Positions 25,010-34,575 are shown, counted from the stretch's first letter. The stretch is 64,000 nucleotides of DNA from Knoellia sp. S7-12 (GCF_040518285.1 NZ_CP155449.1:2356001-2420000); one strand, 5' to 3'. Notes: a model not told the origin generated them from the letters alone. Program-made: numbers and translations.

Positions 25010-26039
25010 CACGCTTCCCCTGTGCCGCAGTTGCCGCGCGCCCGCGGATCCGTGCGACGAGATCGGCCACGGTGCCCCAGATGCCCTTGCGGAAGAGCAG
25101 GACGATGAGGACGAAGATCGTGCCGGTGATGATGCCGATGCCGTTGAACCCCGACGACGCCAGGTAGTCCTCGAGGAGGACCACGACGGCCGCCCCGAGT
25201 GGGCCTCCCCACAGGGTGCCGATGCCACCGAGGACCGTGATGAGCACGACCTTGCCGGAGGTCTGCCAGATGAGCTCCTGCAGCGACGCGAACCCGTGGC
25301 TCACCGAGAACACTCCCCCGGCCAACCCGGCGATGCCGGCGGAGATGACGAACACCATGATCTTGTAGCGCTCGACGTCGTAGCCCAGCGCCCGCGCGCG
25401 GGCCGGGTTGTCACGAATCGCGAGGAGCACTCGACCGAATGGCGACGACACGGTGCGCCAGGCGATGAACGCCCCGAGCAGGATGAGCGGCAGTGCGGCG
25501 TAGTAGAAGTAGAACGGTTCGTTCTCGATCAACTCGACCCCGAAGAACGACTTCGGGATGCCCTGCAGACCATTCTCGCCGCCGGTGAGGTCGCGCGCCT
25601 GGTTGGCGATGAAGAAGATCATCTGGGCGAACGCCAGAGTCACCATGGCGAAGTAGATCCCGGTGCGGCGCACCGCCAGGTAGCCGGTCGGCACAGCGAG
25701 GAGCATTGCCACCACTGCTCCGCCGAGGATGGCGACATGGAACGGCAGACCCGAGCGAGTGGCGATGATCCCGGTGACGTAGGCCGAGGTGCCCCAGAAC
25801 ATCGCGTGACCGAAGCTCAGCAACCCGGTGAAGCCGAGCAGCAGGTCGATGGAGATGGCGAACAGACCCCACGCCATGATGTCCATCGCCACGGGCGGAT
25901 AGATCAGCCACGGCAGGGCGAGCACTGCGAGCAGTGCGATGACCAGCGCGCCAGCCCGCACGAACGGGTTCAGCTTGCGATCAGGTGCGGCCGACGCGGC
26001 GGTCTCGACCCGCGTCGTCTCGGTGAGCTGGGCACTCAT
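25002..26039 (-). CDS. livM: Branched-chain amino acid-type ABC transporter permease LivM
   Basis: A 345-residue inner-membrane permease with about nine to ten helices after a roughly 30-residue cytosolic N-terminus. Family motifs include LLLGFTGLLSFGHAMFWGTSAYV and the permease-ATPase contact RDNPARARALGYDVERYKIMVFVISAGIAGLAG. It pairs with LivH to form the channel of a HAAT-type importer. The start ATG overlaps the livH stop as ATGA. The substrate may not be an amino acid in view of the SDR encoded next. Confidence 0.92.
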   Translation of the reverse strand: MSAQLTETTRVETAASAAPDRKLNPFVRAGALVIALLAVLALPWLIYPPVAMDIMAWGLFAISIDLLLGFTGLLSFGHAMFWGTSAYVTGIIATRSGLPFHVAILGGAVVAMLLAVPTGYLAVRRTGIYFAMVTLAFAQMIFFIANQARDLTGGENGLQGIPKSFFGVELIENEPFYFYYAALPLILLGAFIAWRTVSSPFGRVLLAIRDNPARARALGYDVERYKIMVFVISAGIAGLAGGVFSVSHGFASLQELIWQTSGKVVLITVLGGIGTLWGGPLGAAVVVLLEDYLASSGFNGIGIITGTIFVLIVLLFRKGIWGTVADLVARIRGRAATAAQGKRDA

Positions 26040-26905
26040 GAGGCCTCCTCGCGGCCGAAGAGTCCCGCCGGGCGGACGAGGACGACCGCTGCCATGAGGA
26101 CGAAGATGAGAACTTGCGCATAGGACGGTGCGTAGGCCTGGCCGTACGCCTCCACGAGCCCGACGAGGAACCCGGCGATGACTGCGCCAAGGATCGAGCC
26201 GAGCCCGCCGATGACGACGACGGCAAACAGGATGATGATGAAGTTGCTGCCCATGTCAGCGGTGATCGCCCGGAACGGTGCAGCGAGCACTCCGGCCACA
26301 CCCGCCAACGCGATCCCGAAACCGAACACCGGTGTCACCCAACGGCCCACGTTGATGCCCAGGGCGCGGGTGCGTTCGGCGTCCTCCGTCGAGGCGCGCA
26401 CGATCATGCCGATGCGCGTCTTGGTGAGGAGCAGCCACACGGCGACGCAGAGCGCCACCGAGAAGAAGGCCGCGAACAGCTGGTAGCTCGACAGGCTCAA
26501 ACCGCCCACGGTCACCCGTCCCTCGAGTCCCGCCGGCAGCTCGTAGGGCAACCCGGAGACGCCGTACTTGCGTTTGACCAGGTCGACGATGAGCAACGTC
26601 AGACCGAAGGTGAGGAGGAAGTTGTAGAGCGGATCGAGCTTGAGCAGCCACCTCACGAGGAGCCGCTCGACGAGGACGCCGAACAGGAACAACAGGATCG
26701 GGACGATGACGAGAGCACCCCAGAACGGGATGTCCGCGACGTCGAGGAGCACGGCCGACCCAACGGCGCCGAGCATGTACATGGCGCCGTGGCTGAAGTT
26801 GACCACCCCCATGACACCGAAGATGACCGCCAGCCCCAGGGCGGCGAGGGCATAGAAGCCGCCCGTCGCCAGGCCCTGGAGCGTGTACTGGATGAATGCA
26901 CTCAT
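26036..26905 (-). CDS. livH: Branched-chain amino acid-type ABC transporter permease LivH
   Basis: A 289-residue permease with about eight helices. It carries the LivH signatures GLATGGFYALAALGLAVIFGVMGVVNFSHGAMYMLG and, in the ATPase-contact loop, RASTEDAERTRALGINV. It forms the membrane channel with LivM. It lies 22 nt after the substrate-binding protein gene and is coupled to livM. Confidence 0.93.
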   Translation of the reverse strand: MSAFIQYTLQGLATGGFYALAALGLAVIFGVMGVVNFSHGAMYMLGAVGSAVLLDVADIPFWGALVIVPILLFLFGVLVERLLVRWLLKLDPLYNFLLTFGLTLLIVDLVKRKYGVSGLPYELPAGLEGRVTVGGLSLSSYQLFAAFFSVALCVAVWLLLTKTRIGMIVRASTEDAERTRALGINVGRWVTPVFGFGIALAGVAGVLAAPFRAITADMGSNFIIILFAVVVIGGLGSILGAVIAGFLVGLVEAYGQAYAPSYAQVLIFVLMAAVVLVRPAGLFGREEAS

Positions 26906-26927
26906 CGGGTTCTCAACAAACCCTTCG

Positions 26928-28178
26928 TCACATCGAGCAGCCGGACTCGGCTACCGGCTTGAAGGCGTCGGCCGCGGGAATGGTGGCGACGATCTTCTCG
27001 TAGTCCCACTCCTCCTTGACCTCGGCGGCGGGCTTGACCTCGGCGAGGTAGGCGTCGTGGATGACGCGGTGGTCCGCGGCACGAACCTCACCGTTGCGCA
27101 GGAAGAAGTCGTTGATCTTCTTGCCCTCGAGCTTGGCGACGACGTCGTCACCCTTGTCGCTGCCCGCCTCCTGGACGGCCTCGAGGTAGTTGTAGGCGGC
27201 GGAGTAGTTCGCGGCGTGCGCGAACGATGGGCGCGTCTTGGTCCTCTCCTGGAACTTGTCGGCCCACTTGCGGTTCTGCTCGTCGAAGTTCCAGTACCAG
27301 GCCTCGGTGAAGGTCACGCCCTTGAACTGCTCGGCGCCCAGGCTGTGGATGTCGGTGATGAACATCAGGCCGACGGCCAGCTTGATCTGGTCGCTGATGC
27401 CCGCCTGGTTGTACTGCTTGACGAAGTTGATGAGGTCACCACCGGCGTGCATCGTGCCGATGACATCGGGCTTGTCGGCCGCAGCCTTGGTGATGTAGGT
27501 CGCGAAGTTGTCGTTGGGGAACGGCGTCGGGACCTTCTGGCCGATCGCACCGCCGGCCGTCGTGATCTGGCCCTCGAACGACTTGGTCATGTCCTGACCG
27601 AACGCGTAGTCGGGGTAGACGACGTTCCACTTCTTGCCGCCGTCCTTGGTGAGCGTGCCACCCGTGCCCTTGGCGAGCATGTAGGTGTCGTAGGCCCAGT
27701 GGAACGTGTACTTGTTGCACTGCGCCCCCGTGAGGGCGGTCGTGCCGGCGCCGATGTTGATGTAGACCTTCTTCTTCGCCTTGGCCTGCGTCGCAACCGC
27801 CAGGGCTGCGGACGAGGTCGGGACGTCGAGGATGATGTCGGCCTTCTGCCGGTCGTAGAGCTCCTGCGCCTTGGTGTTGGCGATGTCGGGCTTGTTCTGG
27901 TGGTCGGCCGTGACCACCTCGATGTTCTTGCTCACTGCATCGTCCTTGTGCGCGGCCTTCCAGTCCTCGACGGCCATCTTCACGGCCTCGACCGAGTTGG
28001 GTCCGGAGAGGTCCTTGTAGACGCCGGACTGGTCGTTCAGCACGGCGAGGACGATCTTGTCGTCACTGATCTTGCCGCCGTCGGACGACGGGCCGCCGCC
28101 CGCGCTGCCGCACGCGGTCAGCACTAGGCCTGAACTGGCCACCATGGCCGCAAGGCTGATCATCTTGGTGTTTCGCAT
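26928..28178 (-). CDS. ABC transporter substrate-binding lipoprotein, Leu/Ile/Val-binding family
   Basis: A 416-residue periplasmic-binding-type lipoprotein. The lipobox LTAC (Cys23) follows a basic and hydrophobic signal; the mature protein starts GSAGGG. The receptor domain (about 40-400) has family features such as VLAVLNDQSGVYKDLSGPNSVEAVKMA and IGAGTTALTG, and resembles LivK/AmiC-type type I binding proteins. It captures the ligand for LivHMGF. It has a strong AGGAGGGG ribosome binding site, consistent with the excess of binding protein usual in such systems. The ligand is not evident from sequence. Confidence 0.93.
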   Translation of the reverse strand: MRNTKMISLAAMVASSGLVLTACGSAGGGPSSDGGKISDDKIVLAVLNDQSGVYKDLSGPNSVEAVKMAVEDWKAAHKDDAVSKNIEVVTADHQNKPDIANTKAQELYDRQKADIILDVPTSSAALAVATQAKAKKKVYINIGAGTTALTGAQCNKYTFHWAYDTYMLAKGTGGTLTKDGGKKWNVVYPDYAFGQDMTKSFEGQITTAGGAIGQKVPTPFPNDNFATYITKAAADKPDVIGTMHAGGDLINFVKQYNQAGISDQIKLAVGLMFITDIHSLGAEQFKGVTFTEAWYWNFDEQNRKWADKFQERTKTRPSFAHAANYSAAYNYLEAVQEAGSDKGDDVVAKLEGKKINDFFLRNGEVRAADHRVIHDAYLAEVKPAAEVKEEWDYEKIVATIPAADAFKPVAESGCSM

Positions 28179-28295
28179 GTTCCCCTCCTGGGGTGTGTAT
28201 GCCGTGCCCGGCGGTGAAGTTTCTTTGGTGCAGTTCTGGTGTGGCTGGGTGTTCAGGGAGTGGCTGGGTCAATCCGGGAGTGGCCAGGGATCTGG

Positions 28296-29003
28296 TCACA
28301 TGCCGAGGTGTTCGAGCAGTTCCGTTGTGCGGGACTGGAATTGGGAGTTGTCGAGACTCTCGACGACCTCGCCCAGGGCGAGGAGGTTGTGGCGGTCGGC
28401 CACGGTCGACGCGAACTTCACGTTCTGCTCGACGAGGAGCACGGCGACACCCTGGGCCTTGATGTCGCGGATGATCTGACCGATCTGGTTGACGATGACC
28501 GGCGCCAGTCCCTCACTTGGCTCATCGAGGAGCAGGAGTCGCGACCCTGCTCTCAGGGGCCGAGCCATGGCGAGCATCTGCTGCTCACCGCCAGAGAGCT
28601 TGGTCCCCGGGAAGTCGCGGCGTTCGCGAAGGACCGGGAACTGGTCGTAGATCTTGTCCAGGCTCCACGCTGCGGCCTTGTCGACAACTGGCGGGAGACT
28701 GAGGTTCTCGGCGACGGTGAGGGTGGCATAGATCCCGCGGTCATCGGGCACCCACCCGAGTCCGAGGCGGGCCCGCTTGTCGGCGGAGCGACCGTCCAGG
28801 GCCGTTCCGGCGAAGGTGATCGAACCGCGAACTCCCTTGTGCAGACCCATGATCGAGCGAAGCAGTGTCGTCTTGCCGGCACCATTGCGACCGACGAGCG
28901 TCACGACCTCTCCGGCCGCGACGTCAATGGAGACGTCGCGCAGGACCTGCGCCTCGCCATAGAACGCCGACAGCTTGTAGACCGAGAGCAACGCGTCACT
29001 CAT
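28296..29003 (-). CDS. livF: ABC transporter ATP-binding protein LivF
   Basis: A 235-residue nucleotide-binding subunit. Walker A is GRNGAGKTT (about 36-44), the signature is LSGGEQQMLA, and Walker B is LLLLDEPSEGLAP. The start ATG at 29003 is chosen because homologues begin MSDALLSVYKL...; the frame stays open further upstream. It overlaps the livG end by 8 nt. The gap of 117 nt to the binding-protein gene holds a GTATGCCG site at 28197 and may carry an internal promoter or processing site. Confidence 0.93.
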   Translation of the reverse strand: MSDALLSVYKLSAFYGEAQVLRDVSIDVAAGEVVTLVGRNGAGKTTLLRSIMGLHKGVRGSITFAGTALDGRSADKRARLGLGWVPDDRGIYATLTVAENLSLPPVVDKAAAWSLDKIYDQFPVLRERRDFPGTKLSGGEQQMLAMARPLRAGSRLLLLDEPSEGLAPVIVNQIGQIIRDIKAQGVAVLLVEQNVKFASTVADRHNLLALGEVVESLDNSQFQSRTTELLEHLGM

Positions 29004-29802
29004 GGGTGTCTCCCGACTCTCCGAGGTATGCCGTGATGACCTTGTCGTCGCGCCGCACCTCGTCGTAGGTCCCCTCTGCGAGCACCTCGCCCGATTGCAG
29101 GACGGTGACCCGGTCGGCGAGCGACCCGACGACGTGCATGTTGTGGTCGACGAAGACGACCGTGCGTCCGTCCGACACCTTCTTGACGAGGGCGATGGTC
29201 CGGTCGACATCCTCGAGCCCCATTCCCGCGGTGGGCTCGTCGAGCAGGAGCAGTGAGGGGTCGAGCGCGAGGGCCAGGGCGATCTCGAGGGCCCGCTTCT
29301 GGCCGTAGGCGAGGGAACCGGCCCTCTGCCCGCTTCGGTCCGCGAGCCCGACCTCGGAGAGCAATTCCATCGAGCGATCCCGAAAGGCGCCGAGTCGTTT
29401 GCGCGAGGTCCAGAAGCGGTAGCCGATCCCGGTCGGTGAGGCGAGGGCGAGCTCAAGGTGCTCGAGCAAAGTCATCTGCTCGAACAGGCTCGTGATCTGG
29501 AAGGACCGAGCAACACCGAGGTGGGCGATCTGCTCCGGCTGCTTCCCGGCGATGTCGTCACCGCGCAGGAGGATCTGCCCGGACGTTGGCGTGAGGAAGC
29601 CGGTGAGCAGGTTGAAGAGGGTGGTCTTGCCGGCCCCGTTGGGTCCCACGAGTGCGTGGATCGTGCCGTCCGCGACGTCGAGGTTCACGCCATTGACAGC
29701 AGTGAACCCGCGGAAGTCCTTCGTCAGGTCGACGGTCCGCAGGATCGTGGTCGACACCCCCGATGGGGACACCGGGTTTGTCGTCGATGGGCTCGCGCTC
29801 AC
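28996..29802 (-). CDS. livG: ABC transporter ATP-binding protein LivG
   Basis: A 268-residue ATPase subunit of the HAAT importer. Walker A is GPNGAGKTT, the Q-loop lies in RSFQITSLFEQMT, the signature is the LivG-type LAYGQKRALEIA, and Walker B is LLLLDEPTAGMG. The GTG start at 29802 follows an excellent AAGGAGG ribosome binding site; longer in-frame starts up to 29970 would overlap the divergent regulator gene. It is first in the transporter operon and divergent from the GAF/PucR regulator. Confidence 0.92.
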   Translation of the reverse strand: MSASPSTTNPVSPSGVSTTILRTVDLTKDFRGFTAVNGVNLDVADGTIHALVGPNGAGKTTLFNLLTGFLTPTSGQILLRGDDIAGKQPEQIAHLGVARSFQITSLFEQMTLLEHLELALASPTGIGYRFWTSRKRLGAFRDRSMELLSEVGLADRSGQRAGSLAYGQKRALEIALALALDPSLLLLDEPTAGMGLEDVDRTIALVKKVSDGRTVVFVDHNMHVVGSLADRVTVLQSGEVLAEGTYDEVRRDDKVITAYLGESGDTHE

Positions 29803-29952
29803 CAGCACCTCCTTGTGCTCCGCGCTGCAGGACATCTGCAAGCGGTGAGGCCCCACCATAGGGCGGGCCGCAGATACCTCACATGGCGCGAGGCACCATG
29901 GTCCGATCCGTCTCATGGCGTCACGACCCATACATCGGTCGTTCGGTGCGCC

Positions 29953-29958
29953 TAGGAT
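29953..29958 (+). promoter_or_regulatory. -10-like element for the GAF/PucR regulator
   Basis: TAGGAT lies 6 nt before the ATG at 29965 with no Shine-Dalgarno, consistent with a leaderless transcript. The 162-nt divergent region 29803-29964 must also contain the livG promoter and any operator of the regulator. Confidence 0.4.
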
Positions 29959-29964
29959 CGGCTC

Positions 29965-31830
29965 ATGCACGATGACGTGGATGTGGGCACCCGCCTGCTC
30001 GAGATGCTCGCCTCAGGGGCGTCCGCCGGGGACCTTGCCTCCCTCGACGTCGACCCCCATGCCCGCGACCTCGCCATCCGGATCAGTGGCGCCTTCGACG
30101 TGCAGCGCCGCCGAGAGCAGCAACTGGCCGCCCTCGTCGACACCGCTGGCGAGCTGGCCTCGATGAGTGACCCGTCCGTCGTCCTCGACGCCATCGTCCG
30201 CCGGGCCCGCACTCTCATGGGCACGGACGTCGCCTACCTCACCCTGTTTGACCACGAGCGTGGCGACACCTTCATGCGCGCCACGGCAGGGTCAGTCTCT
30301 GCGCAGTTCCAGGTCGTGCGGCTGGCATTCGGTGCGGGCCTCGGTGGCTTGGTTGCCCAGTCGCACAAGCCCTACTGGACCGCTGACTACTTCGCCGACG
30401 CCCGTTTCCGGCACACCCACTCCATCGATGGCGCCGTGGGCGACGAGGGCCTCGTCGCCATCTGTGGCACGCCACTCATCGTCAAGGACGAGTTCGTCGG
30501 AGTCCTCTTCGCGTCCAACCGGACCCCGCGCCCATTCACCCACGACGAGGTCGCCCTCCTCGGCTCCCTCGCAGCCCTCGCGGCCGTGACGATCGTCCAG
30601 GTGCGGGCCGTCGAGGAGTCGTCGCGCACTCTGGCCGCCCTGTCCAACGCCACCGAACGAGTGAGCCACTACGCCGCCGGCATCGAACGCGCCGCAGCAG
30701 CACACGACCGGTTCGCCGAGATCGTCCTCGAGGGTGGTGGGGTCGATGACCTCACCGAAGCACTGGCGCAGCTTCTTGGGGGCTGGGCGCTCCTCCTCGA
30801 CCTCGATGGAGCCGCCCGCAGCAGCGCGGGAGAGGCCCGACCGACCGGCGAGGCGCTGCGCGATCTTGCCGCCCAAGTCGCGGGTGGCGTCGAGGGTGGC
30901 CGCCTGTCCAGGCTCGGTGACTTCTGGGCCATCGGCATCGCTGCAGCGGGCGAACCCCTCGGCACCCTCGTCATCGGCGAGGTCTCCTCGATGGACGACT
31001 CCGACGAGCGCACGGTTGAGCGAGCAGCCGTCGTCACGGCGCTCGTCCTCCTCGGGGAGCGCAACCGGGCAGAGACTCGGCAGCAGCAGCGCACCGACCT
31101 TGTCTCGGGGCTCGTGAGCGGGCATGTCGACCTCGGGACCCTCCTTCCTGCCACGCGTTCACTGGGCCTCGACCTGCGCGAACCTGCCTGCCTGCTCGCG
31201 GTCCTCGGAACCCAGACGACCACCGCTCGATCACTCGTCCTCGCCGTCAACGCCGCACTGGGTGGCACCGGCCTCGTGGGCGAGGTCGAAGGACATGTCG
31301 TCGCGCTGGTGCCCGGGGGCGAACCCGGCTCTGCCGCAGCCGATCTGGCGCAGCGACTGTCACGCAGCCACGTCGTCACCGTGGGTGCAGCGGGCCCCGT
31401 GAGCGAGGTCGCAGGAACGCTCGGTGTCGATCTCGCGGCGGCTCACACCGAGGCCATCCGCACAGCCGAGGCGCTCGTTGCGCTCGGACGTCGTGGGGAT
31501 GGGGCCGCGGCCGCAGATCTGGGTTTCGCCGGCCTGATCGTGGGCACCCAGCCGGAAGTCACGGCATACGTCCATTCCGTCCTCGGACCGTTGCACGACT
31601 ATGACTCCTCGCGGGGCACCGACCTCGTCGGGACGCTCGAGGCCTACTTCCTGGCAGGGGCCAGCCCACGGCATGCGGCCACGAAGCTGCACGTCCACAC
31701 CAACACGGTCGCCCAGCGGCTGGAGCGGATCACCCGGCTCGTGGGTGACGGGTGGCAGTCCCCCGAGCGGGCACTCGAGCTGCAGCTCGCACTGCGGCTG
31801 CGCCACCTCGTGTCCGCCACCACCCACTGA
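29965..31830 (+). CDS. GAF-domain PucR-family transcriptional regulator (CdaR-like C-terminus)
   Basis: A 621-residue regulator. A GAF domain spans about 55-210 (LGASTLMGTDVAYLTLFD-type start, GLGGLVAQSHKPYWTADYFADARF, FVGVLFASNRTPRPFTHDEVALL). A middle region (about 250-540) has a degenerate GGDEF-like fold seen in PucR/CdaR proteins. The C-terminal HTH_30 domain (about 560-618) reads YFLAGASPRHAATKLHVHTNTVAQRLERI. Such proteins activate catabolic operons in response to small ligands. The divergent orientation to the livGF transporter-SDR operon makes that its likely target. The ligand may be the transported substrate, an inference. Confidence 0.87.
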   Translation: MHDDVDVGTRLLEMLASGASAGDLASLDVDPHARDLAIRISGAFDVQRRREQQLAALVDTAGELASMSDPSVVLDAIVRRARTLMGTDVAYLTLFDHERGDTFMRATAGSVSAQFQVVRLAFGAGLGGLVAQSHKPYWTADYFADARFRHTHSIDGAVGDEGLVAICGTPLIVKDEFVGVLFASNRTPRPFTHDEVALLGSLAALAAVTIVQVRAVEESSRTLAALSNATERVSHYAAGIERAAAAHDRFAEIVLEGGGVDDLTEALAQLLGGWALLLDLDGAARSSAGEARPTGEALRDLAAQVAGGVEGGRLSRLGDFWAIGIAAAGEPLGTLVIGEVSSMDDSDERTVERAAVVTALVLLGERNRAETRQQQRTDLVSGLVSGHVDLGTLLPATRSLGLDLREPACLLAVLGTQTTTARSLVLAVNAALGGTGLVGEVEGHVVALVPGGEPGSAAADLAQRLSRSHVVTVGAAGPVSEVAGTLGVDLAAAHTEAIRTAEALVALGRRGDGAAAADLGFAGLIVGTQPEVTAYVHSVLGPLHDYDSSRGTDLVGTLEAYFLAGASPRHAATKLHVHTNTVAQRLERITRLVGDGWQSPERALELQLALRLRHLVSATTH

Positions 31831-31863
31831 GACTGCGCCTCACCCCCGATCACCTGCGAGGCT

Positions 31864-32871
31864 GTGCGCGTGCTCACCCCCAACGATGTCGCCAAGTGCG
31901 AGCAGTGGTTCGACAGCCACGGACTTCCCTACTTCGTCGAGGCCGGTCACGCATCGATCAGGCGCGCCTTTGCCCCGAGGGTGATCGCCCTGTGGGGTGC
32001 CATCGCGCTCGTCCTTGGCGCAGGAGGCGGCGCACTGGCCAGGGCCGCGGACGCGTCCTGGCCGGATGCGGTCTCGGTGGCCCTCGGTGCTGCGGCGGTC
32101 GTGCTCCTACTGCGTTGCGGACGGGTGCTCCGCGTCCCCCTCATCGGGCGATGGGCGCTCGCGCACGCCTGGGAGGGACGATCGCTCCTCGTCCCGCTGG
32201 CGACCCGCGCACTGCCCTTCCTCCTGTTGTTCATCACCTTCCTCTTCATCAACACGGAGGTCTGGCAGGTCGCCTCGTCGCTGAGCCGCCGACTCCTGTG
32301 GTCGAGCGTCGCGGTGTTCGTGGTCCTGGCGGTGGGGTTCCTGGCACCGTCGTTCGACAAGGAGATCAGCCGGCTGGGAGCGGAGGTCGAGGGCGACCGT
32401 CTGGCTGAGTCGTGTGTCGGGACGCCCGTCGCCTCGGCCGCCCGTGAGATCCTCGCCGAACCGCACCTGGCACGTGAGGTCGCCGGCATCCGGCTGCGCG
32501 GGCTCCAGCGCAACAACTTGCTCCTCATGCTCTTCATCACCCAGGCCATCCAAGTGGCGATCCTGGCCCTCATCGTCTTCACGTTCTTCGTCGTGTTCGG
32601 CTCGATCGCGATCCGGCCCGACGTGATCGAGTCGTGGGTCGGACACCCCCCGACCTACGAGACCGGGGGCCTCCACCTTGTGAGCAACGAACTCTTCTCG
32701 GTGGCCGTGTTCCTGTCGGGGTTCGCTGGCCTCTACTTCACGGTGCAGGCGGTCATCGACCAGAATTATCGCCGCGAGTTCTTCTCCCAGATCGAGGACG
32801 ACCTGCAGCGCGCGATTGGCGTTCGCAAGGTCTATGTCGCCCTGCGCGCCCATCTGGCCGAACGCCCCTGA
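31864..32871 (+). CDS. Multi-pass membrane protein of unknown function
   Basis: A 335-residue protein I cannot place in a named family. After about 35 cytosolic residues (LTPNDVAKCEQWFDSHGLPYF) come about six hydrophobic segments, near 38-60, 66-85, 113-133, 143-163, 216-247 and 275-300. A soluble stretch of about 50 residues (DKEISRLGAEVEGDRLAESC...) lies between the fourth and fifth. The C-terminus is cytosolic and charged. The start is GTG at 31864, or GTG at 31870. It follows the regulator by 33 nt and may be co-transcribed with it, and its 3' end meets the convergent DUF222 gene. Confidence 0.75.
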   Translation: MRVLTPNDVAKCEQWFDSHGLPYFVEAGHASIRRAFAPRVIALWGAIALVLGAGGGALARAADASWPDAVSVALGAAAVVLLLRCGRVLRVPLIGRWALAHAWEGRSLLVPLATRALPFLLLFITFLFINTEVWQVASSLSRRLLWSSVAVFVVLAVGFLAPSFDKEISRLGAEVEGDRLAESCVGTPVASAAREILAEPHLAREVAGIRLRGLQRNNLLLMLFITQAIQVAILALIVFTFFVVFGSIAIRPDVIESWVGHPPTYETGGLHLVSNELFSVAVFLSGFAGLYFTVQAVIDQNYRREFFSQIEDDLQRAIGVRKVYVALRAHLAERP

Positions 32872-32877
32872 GACCGC

Positions 32878-34356
32878 TCAGGCGGCCCAGTAGTGACCCT
32901 CGTGGGCATCCTCAAGCCACACGTCGAACTCTTCTGCGAAACGTTCCTGCTCCCCGTCGAGCTCGATGAGCGGAGGGTCTGCATCTGGGATTTCGCCCAG
33001 CCACCCTTCGCCAAGAATCGGCGGAGCTGTGGAGTCATGGACACGCCCGGTCGGTGTCGTGATGCGTATGCCGTGCGCTCCAGTGCCGTCGAGCCCGGTG
33101 GACTGCACTGCGAAATGCCACCCAGCCTGTTCCTTCACCAGATTGTGTCGTTGGCACTCACCGCCGCCGTTGGCGGCCGAGGTCTTGCCGCCTTCATGGA
33201 CAGGCGTTACATGGTCGGTCTGCACGGCCGGTGCGTCGCACCACGGGACACGGCAGGTCGGGTCACGCAGTTCGAGGAAGCGGCGGAGTCCACCGAGGAA
33301 GCGGCGGCGCTGGGAGTCGAGGGCGACGAGGTCGCGTCCGGTGGGGTCCGTGAACAGGCGCCGCAGCCAGAGACCACTTGGTGGGTCACTGTTGTCGGCG
33401 TGGTCGAGAAGGTCCGCCACGTGCGCACGTGCTTCGGCGCCGGGGATGGGCCCCCAGCCGGGAATGACGGCAACATCATCAGACGGCGCCCGACCACCGA
33501 ACGCTGCCTGCAGGAGCACCTTGTCGGTCATGACGAGGTTGACCTCGACCGGTTGCGGTTGCCCCTTCGCGCGACCACTGAGGAGTTCGAGGGCGCGGTC
33601 GGCGAGCCAGGCGCCCTTGCCGCGGGTGTCAGCACGCGCGGCTGCTGCCACGGCTTCCCACTCATCGGCGGGCAGGTCGGGGTCGATAATGTTGCGGCGC
33701 CCCTCCTCTGCGGTCAATGCAACGTGGGCCCCGATGACGTCTTTCATCGGCCCGAGGACTGACAACCAGGCCATGCCGTCCGCGGCCGCACGCACCGACA
33801 TCCGACGGGACGCGACCGCGCGCCTGTTCCGCTCGGCCAAGGACTCCGCATCAAGAGCGGCACCTGCACGTCGCGCGGCCCCAGCCAGCGCCTTGTCGCC
33901 CAGTGCACCCATGGTCTTGGCGAGACGCCTATCGACTTCGGCACGGTGCTCAACGCTCAGGCATGCTGTCTCTCGCACCATGATCAGGGCGCGACGTTCG
34001 CTGATCTCCCCACGCTCCAAGGCGCCCATCGTCAGTGGCATCTCGTCCACGAGAGCCTTTGCGACACCCACGTGCTGGTCCGCCAGGGTCGGAGAACAAC
34101 GCCGCGCCAACGCCAGGTCGGCGCGCACACTGCGCGAATCCTCACCCAACGCTTCCCGATCCACCACCGCGGCCGCAGTCAGTCGAGCCTGTGCCGCAGC
34201 GGCCGCACCCTTGAGCGACTCCAAGGCCGCGACGGCTGCAATCCGGCCGGCTTGGGTGAGTCCCTCGGGTTGAACCTGGGCCAGAGACGACACGACAGAG
34301 AGGACCTCAACGTCAGGTCCTCTGCTCATCGTCGGCGCTTCCCTCATGCCACTCAT
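32878..34356 (-). CDS. DUF222 protein with C-terminal HNH endonuclease domain (13E12-repeat family)
   Basis: A 492-residue protein. The DUF222 region (about 20-330) is followed by an HNH nuclease motif near 385-435: RDPTCRVPWCDAPAVQTDHVTP, then GGGECQRHNLVKE, with zinc-type Cys pairs. These proteins are abundant and often multicopy in actinobacteria, including the mycobacterial 13E12 repeats; no firm function is known, though association with mobility or DNA degradation is proposed. Alternative starts are ATG 34347 and ATG 34329; the last has the best upstream AGGGAAG. The 219 nt upstream are of lower G+C than the surroundings. Confidence 0.87.
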   Translation of the reverse strand: MSGMREAPTMSRGPDVEVLSVVSSLAQVQPEGLTQAGRIAAVAALESLKGAAAAAQARLTAAAVVDREALGEDSRSVRADLALARRCSPTLADQHVGVAKALVDEMPLTMGALERGEISERRALIMVRETACLSVEHRAEVDRRLAKTMGALGDKALAGAARRAGAALDAESLAERNRRAVASRRMSVRAAADGMAWLSVLGPMKDVIGAHVALTAEEGRRNIIDPDLPADEWEAVAAAARADTRGKGAWLADRALELLSGRAKGQPQPVEVNLVMTDKVLLQAAFGGRAPSDDVAVIPGWGPIPGAEARAHVADLLDHADNSDPPSGLWLRRLFTDPTGRDLVALDSQRRRFLGGLRRFLELRDPTCRVPWCDAPAVQTDHVTPVHEGGKTSAANGGGECQRHNLVKEQAGWHFAVQSTGLDGTGAHGIRITTPTGRVHDSTAPPILGEGWLGEIPDADPPLIELDGEQERFAEEFDVWLEDAHEGHYWAA

Positions 34357-34575
34357 CGTACACCCGTTCTATGACAGTCTCGAGACTTCTCCACAACCAA
34401 TACCGTTGCAGCACAGCACTTTTGCGTCGAGGCATGGTGTTGAACCCATGGGGCAGGAGACGTGCATCTCCAACATATTCCTCAGCACCGACACAAACGG
34501 GTCGGCCCAGGACTGCGAGCGTTCCCAGCAGGTCGACATTGGGCATAGCGCTGCCGATCACGGACGACCCTCGAT
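34357..34575. other. Lower-G+C intergenic region between DUF222 and hydrolase genes
   Basis: This 219-nt stretch is visibly poorer in G+C than its neighbours. It contains a 12-nt palindrome AGTCTCGAGACT (34376-34387), which may be part of the DUF222 promoter. A short minus-strand frame crosses it, but its codon use is atypical and it is not called as a gene. Confidence 0.5.
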
